From Snodgrassella sp. CFCC 13594 (GTDB lineage: Bacteria > Pseudomonadota > Gammaproteobacteria > Burkholderiales > Neisseriaceae): a stretch of 64,000 nucleotides of DNA. Both the position numbers and the translations under genes were made by a program. The notes below the pieces were generated by a model. That model saw only the letters and a program-made list of their open reading frames with translations. It was not told the DNA's origin and made no database searches. Position 1 is the stretch's first letter. Every line of letters starts with the position of its first letter. This document shows, piece by piece, positions 9,743-19,591 of the stretch. Location of the stretch: the NCBI RefSeq assembly GCF_001590725.1, contig NZ_LQXR01000001.1, positions 186,001 to 250,000 of the forward strand, in the 5' to 3' direction.

Positions 9743-11613
9743 ATGTCCCTTTGGTTACACCGTTTTATCCCGCTGGTGATGGCATTATCGGCAACGCCTT
9801 TGTGGGCGCAAAGTCATTCGGATACGGCCGCAGTACCGAATATCAATGCCAATATCAAGCAGGTGGATACGCAGGTATTGAAGGCCAATGAAGCATCCAT
9901 GCAACGCCGCCTAGACATTGCGCAACGTGCCAATAATGTGTTTACTCTGTATGCCAGCGAATTGGCACTGGCGCACGGTCAAGTGGGTACCGCGTTGTCG
10001 ACCTATATGGTGATGATGGAGCGCACACAAGACCCTGAAGTGGCAGAACGTGCTTTGGATATTGCGGTCAATGCAGGTGCCATTGCCCAGGCTGATGCCA
10101 TTTGGGCCAGGTGGCAGCAAATTGACCTGATGATACGGGTGCTGTATTTGAGCGCATGCGCTGGCAAATTGCCGTGGCGAAGGGTGATATACCATCAGTA
10201 ACGGCTGGGTTGCCCCTCATTTTGGAAAAAGCCAACGATTATGCATTGCGGCGCATTTTTCTACAAATGGCGCAATTGAGTTTGCGCGATCAATCGGTGG
10301 CCGAGCTGGCTTATGCCAATATCCATAAAAGTGCCCGTAGTCATACTGATATGCCAGAGGCAATGATTGCAGATGCGCTGTTTTCTGCACTTAGTGGGCA
10401 CCAGCAGGATGCGGTGGTGGCGTTGCGCCATTTGGCTGATTTAGATAGCCAATTGCAACCGGCCACTCAATTAACATTGGGCTTGATCAATGTGCGTCAG
10501 CCACAAGTGTTGCAGGCTTTTTTTCGCCAGACCGACATCCGCTCGCTTTCGCCTATGTGGCAGAGCTTATACATCGATGGTTTGATGAGCAGCAACCAGT
10601 TGGCCAAAGCCTATCAAGAAATTCAACCCCTATTGACCACGAGCAGCAGTGCCGATTTGTACTTACAGGCTGGCTTTTTGTCGGTTAATCAAAAAGAGCC
10701 TGTGGCCAAAACATTGGATTATTTAAGCAAGGCTTATGCATTAGGTAACAGCGCGCAGCAAAGTAAAGCGGCTTTTTTGGCGGCTATGCGCTTACTGGAT
10801 TTGCACGAAACCCGTGAGGCACGTGGCTGGGCCAATAAAATCAAAGACCCCAGTTATGGTTTTGATAAAGCCCTATTGTTAGCGTCTTTGGAAGGCGAAG
10901 AAAAACATTTTCAGGCAGCCCAGCAACAATTGGATGCAGCGCGTCGTTTAAAAATGGCCAAAGGGGTATTTTTTGATCAAGATGATTTGTGGCGTTTGCA
11001 GTTTTTGTTGTTGAGTAGAACCACCAAGCCTGCGCAAATGTTACCGCAGATCAACCGTTGGTTGGCAGAAGCTCAGCGTACTGGGCAAGCTAGTCACGAA
11101 GCATCTTTGCTTTATCAGCGGGGGCTGATTTATGCTGATGAACTTCGTCAGCCGCAAAAAGCCGTGGCTGATTTGCGCCGTTATAATGAATTGAAACCCG
11201 ATAGCGCGGCCGGATTGAATGCGCTTGGGTATTCTATGTTGTCCTTGTCCAAGGCCCATTGGGTAGAAGCACAGCAATGGATTGAGCAGGCTTATCAGTT
11301 AGACAGCCAGTCACCTGCCATCAATGATAGCTTGGGTTGGGCTTATTTTCTCAATGGCGATGCCGAACGGGCGTTGCCGTATTTGCAATTTGCGTTCCGC
11401 GAAGATCCTGAACCAGAAGTCGCGGCTCATTTGGGCGAGGTACTTTGGCAACTGGGTAAACGGGATGAAGCCAAGGTGATTTGGCAGCAAGGCTTGAATG
11501 GCGAAGGCGATCAGCGAGTCTTGCGCGCCACTTTGCGGCGTTTGGGTGTGTTGTTGAAGCCTGCATCCATGGATGCAGCAGTAGGACAAGTGAATGCTGA
11601 GGTGTCTCCATGA
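9743..11613 (+). CDS. Periplasmic TPR-repeat protein upstream of lolB (frameshifted)
   Basis: This tetratricopeptide-repeat protein of about 623 residues has an N-terminal signal peptide (MSLWLHRFIPLVMALSATPLWAQ) and so is exported. TPR-like helices run through the protein, with the clearest repeats near the C-terminus (ALGYSMLSLSKAHWVEAQQWIEQAYQLD, then DSLGWAYFLNGDAERALPYLQFAFREDPEPEVAAHLGEVLWQLG). Its gene sits directly before lolB, with a 4-base ATGA overlap, as in Neisseria. The frame breaks near 10127 (attgacctgat); adding a C gives IDPDDTGAVFERMRWQIA and joins the two halves. GGAG 10 bases before 9743 supports the start. TPR proteins in this position are thought to act at the outer membrane, but no precise function can be read. 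Confidence 0.85.
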
Positions 11614-12248
11614 ATCGCATTAAAAAAAAACATTTCATGCGCCGATGGGTGTTGGTGTGTGCCGGCAGTGTATTATTGGCTGCCTGCAGCACGGTTCAAC
11701 CTCCAAAACAAAATGCGGTGGCCGATTCACTTTGGCGTCCGGCGCCTACTACTGAATCAGGGTTTGATGCTGAAGGTCGATTGGCGGTGAAAGATGAGGG
11801 TAAAGGTTCGTATGCCAATTTTGCTTGGCAAGATATGGGTGGCATGCAGAATCTAGAAGTCAAAACGCCGCTGGGAAACAGTGTAGGGGTTTTGTGTCAA
11901 GATGGGATGGGTGTGATTGCGCAAGACAGTGCTGGCCGCGTTGTTCAGGCAGCCAGTGTGGCGGATTTGAGTGAGCGGATGTTGGGTTTTGCTTTGCCTT
12001 TTGATCATTTAAATCAATGGGTGAAGGGCTATTGGGCGGTGGGTGAGCCTTATCAGTTATTGCCAGATGGTCGGCTCCGCCAATCCGGTTGGGTTATTGA
12101 GCGGGAATTGAATGCCAATCGTGCCGCGCCCAAGCGCGTGGAATTGAGCAATACCCGCTTTAATATTCGCTTGGTGTTTGATGAATATGGGTCTACATCA
12201 GCCGAAGCGAATGGCGTATGTGCATTGCGCCAAGAGGAAGGGCATTGA
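11610..12248 (+). CDS. lolB: Outer-membrane lipoprotein LolB
   Basis: LolB accepts lipoproteins from the carrier LolA and inserts them in the outer membrane. The 212-residue precursor has a signal peptide with a basic start (MNRIKKKHFMRR) and lipobox LAAC (about residues 23-26). The mature part has the LolB core: FDAEGRLAVKDEGKGSYANFAW, then LGNSVGVL, and VQAASVADLSERMLGFALPFDHLNQWVKGY. It overlaps the TPR gene upstream and abuts ispE downstream, so the three form one operon. Confidence 0.92.
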   Translation: MNRIKKKHFMRRWVLVCAGSVLLAACSTVQPPKQNAVADSLWRPAPTTESGFDAEGRLAVKDEGKGSYANFAWQDMGGMQNLEVKTPLGNSVGVLCQDGMGVIAQDSAGRVVQAASVADLSERMLGFALPFDHLNQWVKGYWAVGEPYQLLPDGRLRQSGWVIERELNANRAAPKRVELSNTRFNIRLVFDEYGSTSAEANGVCALRQEEGH

Positions 12249-12250
12249 CC

Positions 12251-13105
12251 GTGCCGGCCAGTAGTAATATACCCGCAACTGCTCATGCTTACTTGGCGCC
12301 TGCGAAACTGAATCTGGATTTACGCATAGTGGGTCGACGTCCAGATGGGTATCACCTATTGGAAAGTGTTTTTACGTTGATTGCCTTGTATGATCGTCTG
12401 TGGTTACAGCCGAATCCGGAGGGTCAAATTCGGCTGCATACGCCCACAGCAGGGGTGCTGCCTGAGCACGATTTGTGTTGTCGCGCCGCACACAGTTTGC
12501 AAGCTGCGGTACACAGCAAACAAGGGGTGGATATTTGGTTAGAAAAACACATTCCCATGGGCGGTGGCTTGGGTGGTGGAAGCTCCGATGCGGCATTAAT
12601 GTTGATGGCACTCAATCAGTTATGGCAATGCGGCTTGAATCGGCAACAGTTGATTAATTTGGGTGTTCACTTGGGCGCCGATGTGCCGTTTTTTGTGTTT
12701 GGCGAACCTGCTTTTGCTCGGGGTATTGGTGAAGTATTGACGCCGATTACTGTGCCTTTACAATGGTATGTCATCATTAAACCCGCGGTGCATGTGAGTA
12801 CGGCAGTGGTTTTCGATCATGGGGGCTTGACACGCGATTCCGAAGCCAGCATAATGCCAGTCTTTCAAACGCCACAATCTTGCAGAAATGACATGCAAGC
12901 TGTTGTTTTGTTTGAATATCCTGAAGTTAAATCGGCGTTTGATGTGTTGGCTCGTTATGGTGAGCCAATGATGACTGGTTCTGGAGCTTGCGTGTTTCTG
13001 CGCTTTGCTAACGAAACAGCCGCGCGCAAGGTTTATCAGGACATTTTTCCTACGCATCAGGCTTATTGTGTGGCTGGCTTAAATCGCCATCCTTTTTATG
13101 CTTGA
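12251..13105 (+). CDS. ispE: 4-diphosphocytidyl-2-C-methyl-D-erythritol kinase
   Basis: IspE phosphorylates CDP-methylerythritol in the MEP pathway of isoprenoid synthesis. It is a GHMP kinase: the N-terminal APAKLNLDLRIVGRRPDGYH motif is near residues 16-35 and the ATP loop PMGGGLGGGSSDAALML about residues 98-114. MTGSGACVF near residue 238 is the third GHMP motif. The start is not an ATG. GTG at 12251 lies 9 bases after GAGGAAGG (12234-12241) and is preferred; TTG at 12245, which overlaps the lolB stop, is the alternative. About 284 residues, a normal length. Confidence 0.94.
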   Translation: MPASSNIPATAHAYLAPAKLNLDLRIVGRRPDGYHLLESVFTLIALYDRLWLQPNPEGQIRLHTPTAGVLPEHDLCCRAAHSLQAAVHSKQGVDIWLEKHIPMGGGLGGGSSDAALMLMALNQLWQCGLNRQQLINLGVHLGADVPFFVFGEPAFARGIGEVLTPITVPLQWYVIIKPAVHVSTAVVFDHGGLTRDSEASIMPVFQTPQSCRNDMQAVVLFEYPEVKSAFDVLARYGEPMMTGSGACVFLRFANETAARKVYQDIFPTHQAYCVAGLNRHPFYA

Positions 13106-13117
13106 TGTGTGGTGTGT

Positions 13118-13193
13118 TGGGGAGTCGTCAAGTGGTTAAGACACTGGGTTTTGATCCCAGTATGCGCAGGTTCGAATCCTGCCTCCCCAGCCA
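13118..13193 (+). tRNA. tRNA-Gln (anticodon TTG)
   Basis: A complete cloverleaf with 7-bp acceptor stem TGGGGAG/CTCCCCA, anticodon stem CTGGG/CCCAG around the loop TTTTGAT (anticodon TTG), T loop TTCGAAT, G discriminator and encoded CCA. Confidence 0.96.
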
Positions 13194-13221
13194 ATCAATG
13201 CATTACGAATAAAGACTCTCT

Positions 13222-13297
13222 TGGGGAGTCGTCAAGTGGTTAAGACGCCGGATTCTGATTCCGGTATGCGTAGGTTCGAATCCTACCTCCCCAGCCA
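13222..13297 (+). tRNA. tRNA-Gln (anticodon CTG)
   Basis: A second glutamine tRNA 28 bases downstream of the first, with the same acceptor stem and D arm. The anticodon stem CCGGA/TCCGG surrounds TTCTGAT (anticodon CTG), and one base pair of the T stem differs. CCA is encoded. The pair covers both glutamine codons and probably arose by tandem duplication. Confidence 0.96.
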
Positions 13298-13300
13298 ATG

Positions 13301-13334
13301 AAAGAAGCGTGTGAGATACCTTACACGCTTCTTT
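13301..13334 (+). terminator. Terminator after the tRNA-Gln pair
   Basis: A perfect 12-bp stem (13301-13312 with 13323-13334) with a 10-base loop starts four bases after the second tRNA. The following T run is short. Confidence 0.75.
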
Positions 13335-13492
13335 GGTATTTGAGTGTGGCGTGAATTTCAGGCAGCCATCTCGTGGCAAAAGTGGTATCATGCGCGCTGC
13401 ACGGCAACATCGTGATTTTTGTGTACATTCAGATTCGAGCACGCACAATGTTCCATTTACATCATGCAAAACATTTCGCAGGTACAGAAGAC

Positions 13493-14479
13493 ATGGCAGC
13501 ATACGACAGTTTGATGGTGTTCACCGGTAACGCCAACCCCGATTTGGCCAATAATGTGGTCAAGCATTTGGATATCTCTTTGGGGCGTGCCAGCGTATCC
13601 CAGTTTTCTGATGGCGAGATTGCCATTGAGTTGTTGGAAAATGTACGTGGTCGGGATGTGTTTATTGTGCAGTCAACTTGTGCACCCACCAATAATAATT
13701 TGATGGAAATCTTGACCATGGCGGATGCGATGAAACGCGCTTCTGCTGGCCGAATCACGGCAGCCATTCCTTATTTTGGTTACGCACGCCAAGATCGTCG
13801 TCCGCGCTCTGCGCGGGTACCGATTTCTGCCAAGTTGGTAGCCAATATGCTTTATTCGGCTGGCATTGACCGCGTACTGACCGTGGATTTGCATGCCGAC
13901 CAGATTCAAGGTTTTTTCGATATTCCTGTGGACAATATTTATGCCACGCCGATTTTGGTTCACGACATTGAAAAGCAACGCTTTGATAATTTAACCGTGG
14001 TTAGCCCCGATATTGGTGGCGTAGTTCGCGCCCGCGCGGTGGCCAAAATGTTGAATGCCGATTTGGCTATTATTGATAAGCGCCGTCCGAAAGCCAATGT
14101 GGCTGAGGTCATGAATGTGATTGGCGATATTCAGGGCAAAACTTGTCTTATCGTGGACGATATGATTGATACCGCCAATACGCTATGCAAAGCGGCGTCT
14201 GCGCTGAAAGAGCGTGGTGCTGAACGGGTATTGGCGTATGCCACACACCCTGTGTTTTCTGGTGAGGCAGTAAGCCGCATTGCGTCATCTGATATCGATC
14301 AAGTGGTTGTAACTGATACCATACCGTTGTCTGCCGCAGCCAAGCAATGCGACCGCATCCGTCAGGTAACCATTGCGGGCTTGTTGGCTGAGACCGTGCG
14401 CCGCATCAGCAATGAAGAATCTGTGTCCTATCTTTTCAATGAAGATTTGGTCGCACCGGGAGCCATGTTTCTCCCGTAA
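13493..14479 (+). CDS. prs: Ribose-phosphate pyrophosphokinase
   Basis: Prs makes PRPP from ribose 5-phosphate and ATP for purine, pyrimidine, histidine and tryptophan synthesis. The 328-residue protein matches the Neisseria form closely from its first residues ([19 protein letters not shown]). Motifs are the ATP-binding flexible loop region [18 protein letters not shown] (about residues 97-114), the metal/substrate motif [13 protein letters not shown], and the PRPP loop [13 protein letters not shown] (about 218-230). In-frame codons extend upstream to 13373, but family homology begins at 13493. Confidence 0.97.
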   Translation: MAAYDSLMVFTGNANPDLANNVVKHLDISLGRASVSQFSDGEIAIELLENVRGRDVFIVQSTCAPTNNNLMEILTMADAMKRASAGRITAAIPYFGYARQDRRPRSARVPISAKLVANMLYSAGIDRVLTVDLHADQIQGFFDIPVDNIYATPILVHDIEKQRFDNLTVVSPDIGGVVRARAVAKMLNADLAIIDKRRPKANVAEVMNVIGDIQGKTCLIVDDMIDTANTLCKAASALKERGAERVLAYATHPVFSGEAVSRIASSDIDQVVVTDTIPLSAAAKQCDRIRQVTIAGLLAETVRRISNEESVSYLFNEDLVAPGAMFLP

Positions 14480-14538
14480 CCCCCGTCGTCTTAAGCTGGT
14501 CGCGGCCGATGACGACGTTTTTTACTTTTGGAGTTGTT

Positions 14539-15111
14539 ATGTCATACGAAATTAAAGCAGAAATCCGCGAAGCTCAGGGCACTGGTGCGAGCCGCCGCCT
14601 GCGTCGTGAAAACAAGGTACCGGCCGTATTGTACGGTGAGGCTACTGAACCTTTGGCCATTGCCGTTGATCACCACGATATTTGGTTTGATTTGGATAAA
14701 GAATCATTCCATACCGCGGTCATCAAATTGGACGTGGCAGGTAAAGTGCACGATGTTATTGTGCGTGATTTCCAGATTCACCCCTTTAAACCCCAAGTTC
14801 AGCATATTGATTTTCAAGCCGTGGATGCCAATAAACCGGTTAATATCCGTGTACCGGTGCATTTGTTGAATGCGGCTGCATCTCCTGCAGAAAAATTGCA
14901 AGGCGGCCGTGTGGCTTTGTTGGCACAAACTGTTGAAGTTACTGCATTGCCGAAAGACATCCCAGCTTCTTTGGACTTGGATGTGAGTGCCATCAATGGC
15001 GGTGAAATTCGTCATCTGTCTGATTTGCCTTACCCAGAAGGTGTTACCAGCGTGGCTTTGCGTCGCCATGAAAATTTGGCTGTGGCTGCGGCTTCAGGTA
15101 AAAGCAAATAA
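14539..15111 (+). CDS. rplY: Ribosomal protein bL25, Ctc type
   Basis: This is the long (190-residue) TL5/Ctc form of bL25, which binds 5S rRNA. The N-terminal half has the L25 signature [26 protein letters not shown] and the C-terminal half is the beta domain of the Ctc family ([26 protein letters not shown]). GGAG lies 6 bases before ATG 14539; an upstream ATG at 14509 lacks this. It follows prs, as in other Neisseriaceae, and is closed by a strong terminator. Confidence 0.96.
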   Translation: MSYEIKAEIREAQGTGASRRLRRENKVPAVLYGEATEPLAIAVDHHDIWFDLDKESFHTAVIKLDVAGKVHDVIVRDFQIHPFKPQVQHIDFQAVDANKPVNIRVPVHLLNAAASPAEKLQGGRVALLAQTVEVTALPKDIPASLDLDVSAINGGEIRHLSDLPYPEGVTSVALRRHENLAVAAASGKSK

Positions 15112-15126
15112 TTGATTTATGCCATC

Positions 15127-15158
15127 AAAAAGACACTGCATGCAGTGTCTTTTTTTTA
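15127..15158 (+). terminator. Rho-independent terminator after rplY
   Basis: AAAAAGACACTG pairs with CAGTGTCTTTTT across a four-base CATG centre, followed by a long T run. Confidence 0.95.
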
Positions 15159-15540
15159 TTGTTGGTTTGGTATGTTGTGTTGAAAAACAATCGATTTAAC
15201 TTCTATAGCGGATAGTATGCAATCCATCTTGTGGTGAGGCTAAGGATGCTACATGAATAGGGGAATAATCAAGTAGCAATGAGTGTGAATCTTAAAGCAA
15301 CCTTCATGCCTTTCAGGCAGCCTTCACTTTTCATCCGATTCAAATAAACAGGTTTCTGTTTGGCAAGCGTAGAACCTTGTTGGGGATATGTATCTATAAA
15401 CAACTGTTTTAATACACCTAATCAACAGCAGCAACCCAGTGTTATTTGAATAAAATAAGTATTCCAGTCGCGTACTGTCTGGATGGAATGAACATACACC
15501 CCATTTTTTTCATGCAGAAGAATCGTTTCTATAATCGCAG
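15159..15540. other. Intergenic gap, no gene seen
   Basis: This gap lies between the convergent rplY and carboxypeptidase genes. It holds one exact uptake sequence at 15312-15323. No convincing open frame, RNA or promoter was found. Confidence 0.6.
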
Positions 15541-16671
15541 TCAGCGAATGCCATCACTCACGGCATAAATGGCACTCAAAATGCTTTCGCCAAGGCGCAA
15601 TGAGCGTTGCCCATTCCACCCAAAATCATCATCGGGTAAATTATGGTTGTCTTTAAACGGCATTTCCAACGTATAAGCCAAGCAGCCAAAGGTCTGGCCG
15701 ACATAAGCCGTGGCCATACTCAAGTTAGCCTCTCCTGGCTTGTCTATGGGATAACCATGCTCATCTTGGAAGTCAGGGCTAGCAAGCTTAAAGGCATGAG
15801 TAAACGACTGTTGAAGTTTGGCAATATGTTCGTTGAATGCGGGTACGCCATCGGTGCCTGCTAAAAATACATAAGGGATGGCTTCATCGCCATGAATGTC
15901 GAGAAACAAATCAACGCCTGTTTCATGCATTTTTTCGCGGACGCAATACACTTCAGGGCTGTGTTCCAGTGTGGGGCTTAGCCATTCGCGATTGAGGTTG
16001 GCGCCTGTGGCATTGGTGCGCAGGTTGCCTAAAACCGCTCCATCAGGATTCATGTTGGGCACAATATAGAATGTGGCTTGGTCGAGCAAGGCACGGGCAG
16101 TGGGGTCTTGGTGGTCAAGCAGCCTATTGAGCAAACCTTCGATAAACCACTCCGCCATGGTTTCTCCCGGATGTTGGCGAGCGATAACCCAGATTTTCAA
16201 ATCACTGGCCGCTTGATTGCCAATGGTGAGTAAATTGATGTCCCGCCCTTGGTGGGTATTGCCTAAGTCATCAATTTGGCACAAACCACTGCCTTGTGCT
16301 TCCCCTAAAAGGTTGAGGTGTTGTTCATATGAATAAGGTTCGAAATATGCATAATAGACACTATTGCCTAGCGGGGTATGGTTGATGCTCAAAATTCCAT
16401 TATGGTAATCAGTGGGTACGCGAAACCAATTAACACGATCATAAGAGCACGTGGCTTGGTAATCAGGCCAACCTTCTGGATAAGCCGATGAGGCTGCATT
16501 GAGAAAATGCATGTGCAGGTTTTGATAGGCGGCGCCTTGTACGCGGAAATAAAACCATTGATGAAATTCAGCAGCATTGTCTTTGGGCAAATTCAACTGG
16601 ATATTGGTTGGGTCGGTGGCGTCAATAATATCAACATGACCGCCGTCGAACTGGGTACTGATTTTAAGCAT
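15541..16671 (-). CDS. M14-family zinc carboxypeptidase (cytosolic CCP-like)
   Basis: This 376-residue protein is a zinc carboxypeptidase of family M14, subgroup like the cytosolic carboxypeptidases. There is an N-terminal beta-sandwich (residues ~1-125) that includes the FHQWFYFRVQGA region, then the catalytic domain. Zinc ligands are visible as HPGE (about residues 166-169) and the His in LDIHGDE (about 260). Substrate-binding residues lie in NMNPDGAVLGNLRTNATGANLNREW, and the catalytic Glu is in YTLEMPF (about 340). There is no signal peptide, so it acts in the cytoplasm. The natural substrate of bacterial members is unclear. It is not in an evident operon. Confidence 0.9.
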   Translation of the reverse strand: MLKISTQFDGGHVDIIDATDPTNIQLNLPKDNAAEFHQWFYFRVQGAAYQNLHMHFLNAASSAYPEGWPDYQATCSYDRVNWFRVPTDYHNGILSINHTPLGNSVYYAYFEPYSYEQHLNLLGEAQGSGLCQIDDLGNTHQGRDINLLTIGNQAASDLKIWVIARQHPGETMAEWFIEGLLNRLLDHQDPTARALLDQATFYIVPNMNPDGAVLGNLRTNATGANLNREWLSPTLEHSPEVYCVREKMHETGVDLFLDIHGDEAIPYVFLAGTDGVPAFNEHIAKLQQSFTHAFKLASPDFQDEHGYPIDKPGEANLSMATAYVGQTFGCLAYTLEMPFKDNHNLPDDDFGWNGQRSLRLGESILSAIYAVSDGIR

Positions 16672-17171
16672 GAGTTGGGTGCCTTAGCGTAACCACAAGA
16701 TGTTTTATTGTAGCATTTTCACGGATATTCTTCTGCGTACGTATGGTGGTACTGCCTGCTTAAAGACGGCTTGGATATTGCTGTGCTGATTGCAACTGGA
16801 TAAGCCAAAAAAGCCAAGATGAATACGCGCCATAAGTGCATTGTTACACAGATTGCTGCTTTGTCTTGTTCAGTAACGAGGGCAGACCTTCTGCTGTGTT
16901 TGTACCGTACCTTGTTTGAAGGGCTGTGCGCAGCAACCGCGACCCTAACTGCCATCATTGTGGCAAAGTGTTTTGTATAATTGATTTTGTGCTGTTTTTT
17001 TGTGTGTCAGCCAATTGAAGTATCGGTGTGGTGGTATCAGTTTTCATGGTTGGTTGCGCTGTTCATCTTTGCAATTGGATTTGGGTGCATTAATATGATG
17101 CACATACTTCATCAATCATATTTGCGTCAAACCGAGCTTGTGTTTAAGCAAAGTGTTTTGTCTCTAAAGGA
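16672..17171. other. Intergenic gap upstream of proA, no convincing gene
   Basis: This gap lies between the divergent carboxypeptidase and proA genes. Short open frames on both strands (for example 16719-16958 minus, 16981-17181 plus) have no recognisable motif or ribosome-binding site. A TATAAT at 16976-16981 could be a -10 element for proA, but no good -35 is seen at the right spacing. Confidence 0.5.
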
Positions 17172-18439
17172 ATGTCTGTGAATCAGCTAGCCCAATATAT
17201 CGAAAATGTGGCGAAACAGGCCAAAGCCGCCTATTTTGCACTGGGGAGTGCCAATAGTACACAGAAAAATCAAGCCTTATTGGCTATGGCGGATGGTTTA
17301 TTGCAACAGCAAGACATTGTGTTGGCGGCAAATGCCGAAGACATGGCTGCGGCGCGTAATAAGGGTCTGGATAGCGCCTTGTTGGATCGCTTACAACTGA
17401 ATGAGCATACCATCGCTGCCATGGTAGAAGGTTTGCGCCAAATTGTTGCCTTGCCTGATCCTGTGGGCGAGATGGATGATTTTCGCACGCAAACATCAGG
17501 CATCACGGTGGGCAAGATGCGCGTGCCGCTGGGCGTCATTGGTATCATTTATGAATCGCGGCCAAATGTCACTATTGATGCGGCAGCATTGTGTTTGAAA
17601 TCAGGAAATGCTTGTGTATTGCGGGGCGGCAGTGAAGCCATTCGCAGCAATCGGGCCATCGCCGCGGTTATTACCCAAGGTCTGCGTCACGCAGGGCTCC
17701 CTGAAGAGGCCATCCAGCTCATTACGGAACTGATCGCGATGGCGTAGGCATGTTGTTGCAATTACCTGAATATATTGATGTGATCATTCCGCGAGGCGGC
17801 AAAAGCCTGGTAGCGCGCATCAGCGCCGAGGCTAAGGTACCGGTGATTAAACATTTGGATGGCATTTGTCATGTGTATTTGGATGAGGACGCGGATGGCG
17901 ACATGGCGATTCAGGTGGCCATCAATGCTAAGACTTCTCGATACGGCACGTGCAATACGATGGAGACCCTATTGATTCACCAGCAGCGCGCCGCCGAATG
18001 GCTGCCGCAATTGCAGGTAGCTTATGAGGCTAAGGGTGTTGAGCTGCGTGGTTGTGCGCAAGCGCAGGCGATACTGGGTGACAAAATTTTGCCGGCGACC
18101 GAAACGGATTGGCAGACAGAGTATTTGGCCCCCATTTTGTCGATTAAAGTGGTAGCGAACGTGGATGAAGCCATTGCCCATATCAACCATTATGGTAGCC
18201 ATCACACCGACAGCATCATCACCAATAACTATCCCCGTGCCCAACAATTTTTACGTCAAGTCGATTCGGCGAGCGTGATGGTGAATGCATCCACTCGTTT
18301 CGCAGATGGATTTGAATACGGATTGGGTGCAGAAATCGGCATTTCCACCGATAAAATTCATGTACGTGGCCCAGTGGGTTTGCAAGGGCTCACCAGTCAG
18401 AAATGGGTGGTATTGGGGCATGGCGAAGTACGCCTTTAA
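17172..18439 (+). CDS. proA: Gamma-glutamyl phosphate reductase (frameshifted)
   Basis: ProA reduces gamma-glutamyl phosphate to glutamate semialdehyde with NADPH in proline synthesis. Family motifs are [33 protein letters not shown] (about residues 118-150), IDVIIPRGG, and the catalytic Cys region [14 protein letters not shown]. The frame breaks at about 17730 within [13 protein letters not shown]: reading on gives a premature stop at 17745, while adding one C (gaacctgat) restores the conserved EPDRDGV motif and a 422-residue protein. The start is ATG 17172, or more likely GTG 17178, which is better spaced (7 bases) from AAAGGA. The break is probably sequence error. Confidence 0.92.
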
Positions 18440-18544
18440 ATTCAGAATCAACAAGGGTGATGCTATTTTCTGCGAATTTGCACAAATTTGCAGGAAAATT
18501 ACTGGGATGTCCTCTTTGATTTTGCGACAATGACGCCATAAAGC

Positions 18545-18581
18545 TTTCAGGCAACCTGAAATAATGACAGGTTGCCTGAAA
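18545..18581. terminator. Inverted uptake-like repeat acting as terminator after proA
   Basis: TTTCAGGCAACCTG (18545-18558) and CAGGTTGCCTGAAA (18568-18581) form a perfect 14-bp stem around a nine-base loop. Each arm contains a one-mismatch uptake sequence. Inverted uptake pairs commonly serve as terminators in Neisseriaceae. Confidence 0.8.
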
Positions 18582-18626
18582 CATGAATAACGATCTAAAA
18601 ACGCAATTCATTAATAAGGACACATT

Positions 18627-19472
18627 GTGAAACGCATCTTGCTGTTTATTGCTACCAACTTGGCGGTATTGCTCGTTATCAGCATCATCTTGAGTCTTCT
18701 GGGGGTGAATGGGCAATCCGGTGGCATGGGTGGTCTGCTGGTGTTTTCTGCCGTGGTTGGTTTTACCGGCTCGATTATTTCACTGTTGACTTCCAAATGG
18801 GTGGCCAAGCGTTCCGTTGGCGCGCAAGTGATTACCCAGCCCAGTAGTGAAGTGGAAGCCTGGTTGCTCAATACTGTGCAAAATTTGGCTAGGCAGTGGA
18901 ATTTGCAAACCCCAGAAGTGGCGATTTACGATTCGCCAGAACCCAATGCGTTCGCGACAGGTGCGAGCCGCAATAATTCTTTGGTGGCGGTTAGCACCGG
19001 CTTATTGCGCAACATGACGCGCGATGAAGTTGAAGCAGTTTTGGCGCACGAAATGGCGCACGTGGGTAACGGAGACATGGTAACGTTAACACTGATTCAA
19101 GGGGTGGTGAATACATTTGTGGTGTTTTTATCACGCCTAATTTCAGGCATGGTGGCGCGCAATGATAATGGTGAGGTATCGCAGGGTACTTATTTTGTGG
19201 TGAGCATGGTATTGCAGTTGGTGTTTGGTTTTTTGGCCAGTTTAATCGTGATGTGGTTCAGTCGCCAACGTGAGTACCGCGCTGATGCAGGTGCCGCTAA
19301 ATTGGTGGGTGCTCCTAAAATGATAGCGGCTTTGCAGCGTTTGAAAGGACAAACCAGTGAATTGCCGCAGGAAATGATGGCATTGGGGATTGCCAGTGAA
19401 AGTAGTCGTGATTCCCTGCTCAGTACGCATCCTTCTTTAGACAATCGAATCATGCGTTTGCAGCGTATGTGA
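18627..19472 (+). CDS. htpX: Membrane zinc protease HtpX
   Basis: HtpX is an inner-membrane M48 metalloprotease that degrades misfolded membrane proteins. It has two N-terminal membrane segments (about residues 4-26 and 36-54), the zinc motif HEMAH (about 140-144), two more hydrophobic segments, and the third zinc ligand Glu in [12 protein letters not shown]. Length 281 residues is normal. The start is GTG at 18627, preceded by AAGGA seven bases upstream. A terminator follows, so it is monocistronic. Confidence 0.96.
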   Translation: MKRILLFIATNLAVLLVISIILSLLGVNGQSGGMGGLLVFSAVVGFTGSIISLLTSKWVAKRSVGAQVITQPSSEVEAWLLNTVQNLARQWNLQTPEVAIYDSPEPNAFATGASRNNSLVAVSTGLLRNMTRDEVEAVLAHEMAHVGNGDMVTLTLIQGVVNTFVVFLSRLISGMVARNDNGEVSQGTYFVVSMVLQLVFGFLASLIVMWFSRQREYRADAGAAKLVGAPKMIAALQRLKGQTSELPQEMMALGIASESSRDSLLSTHPSLDNRIMRLQRM

Positions 19473-19489
19473 AAAGATTTTTTAAAATG

Positions 19490-19517
19490 AAACGCAGCCA
19501 TGTGGCTGCGTTTTTCT
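19490..19517 (+). terminator. Rho-independent terminator after htpX
   Basis: AACGCAGCCA and TGGCTGCGTT form a 10-bp stem with a tiny TG loop, followed by a T run. Confidence 0.9.
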
Positions 19518-19591
19518 ATTGAAGTGGGTTTGAGGTGGTGCAAGCCAATTGATTCTTTACATCGCATTCAATAACCCTTAACCAGTGTGTA

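Noticed and set aside
9743..11613. The two TPR pieces as two genes with the second starting at 10156
   Set aside because: The second piece has no ribosome-binding site at its first start codon and one added base joins the two in a normal Neisseria-type protein.
16719..17181. Short frames in the gap before proA (79 codons minus, 66 codons plus)
   Set aside because: No family match recognised, no good ribosome-binding site, and the plus-strand frame overlaps the proA start.
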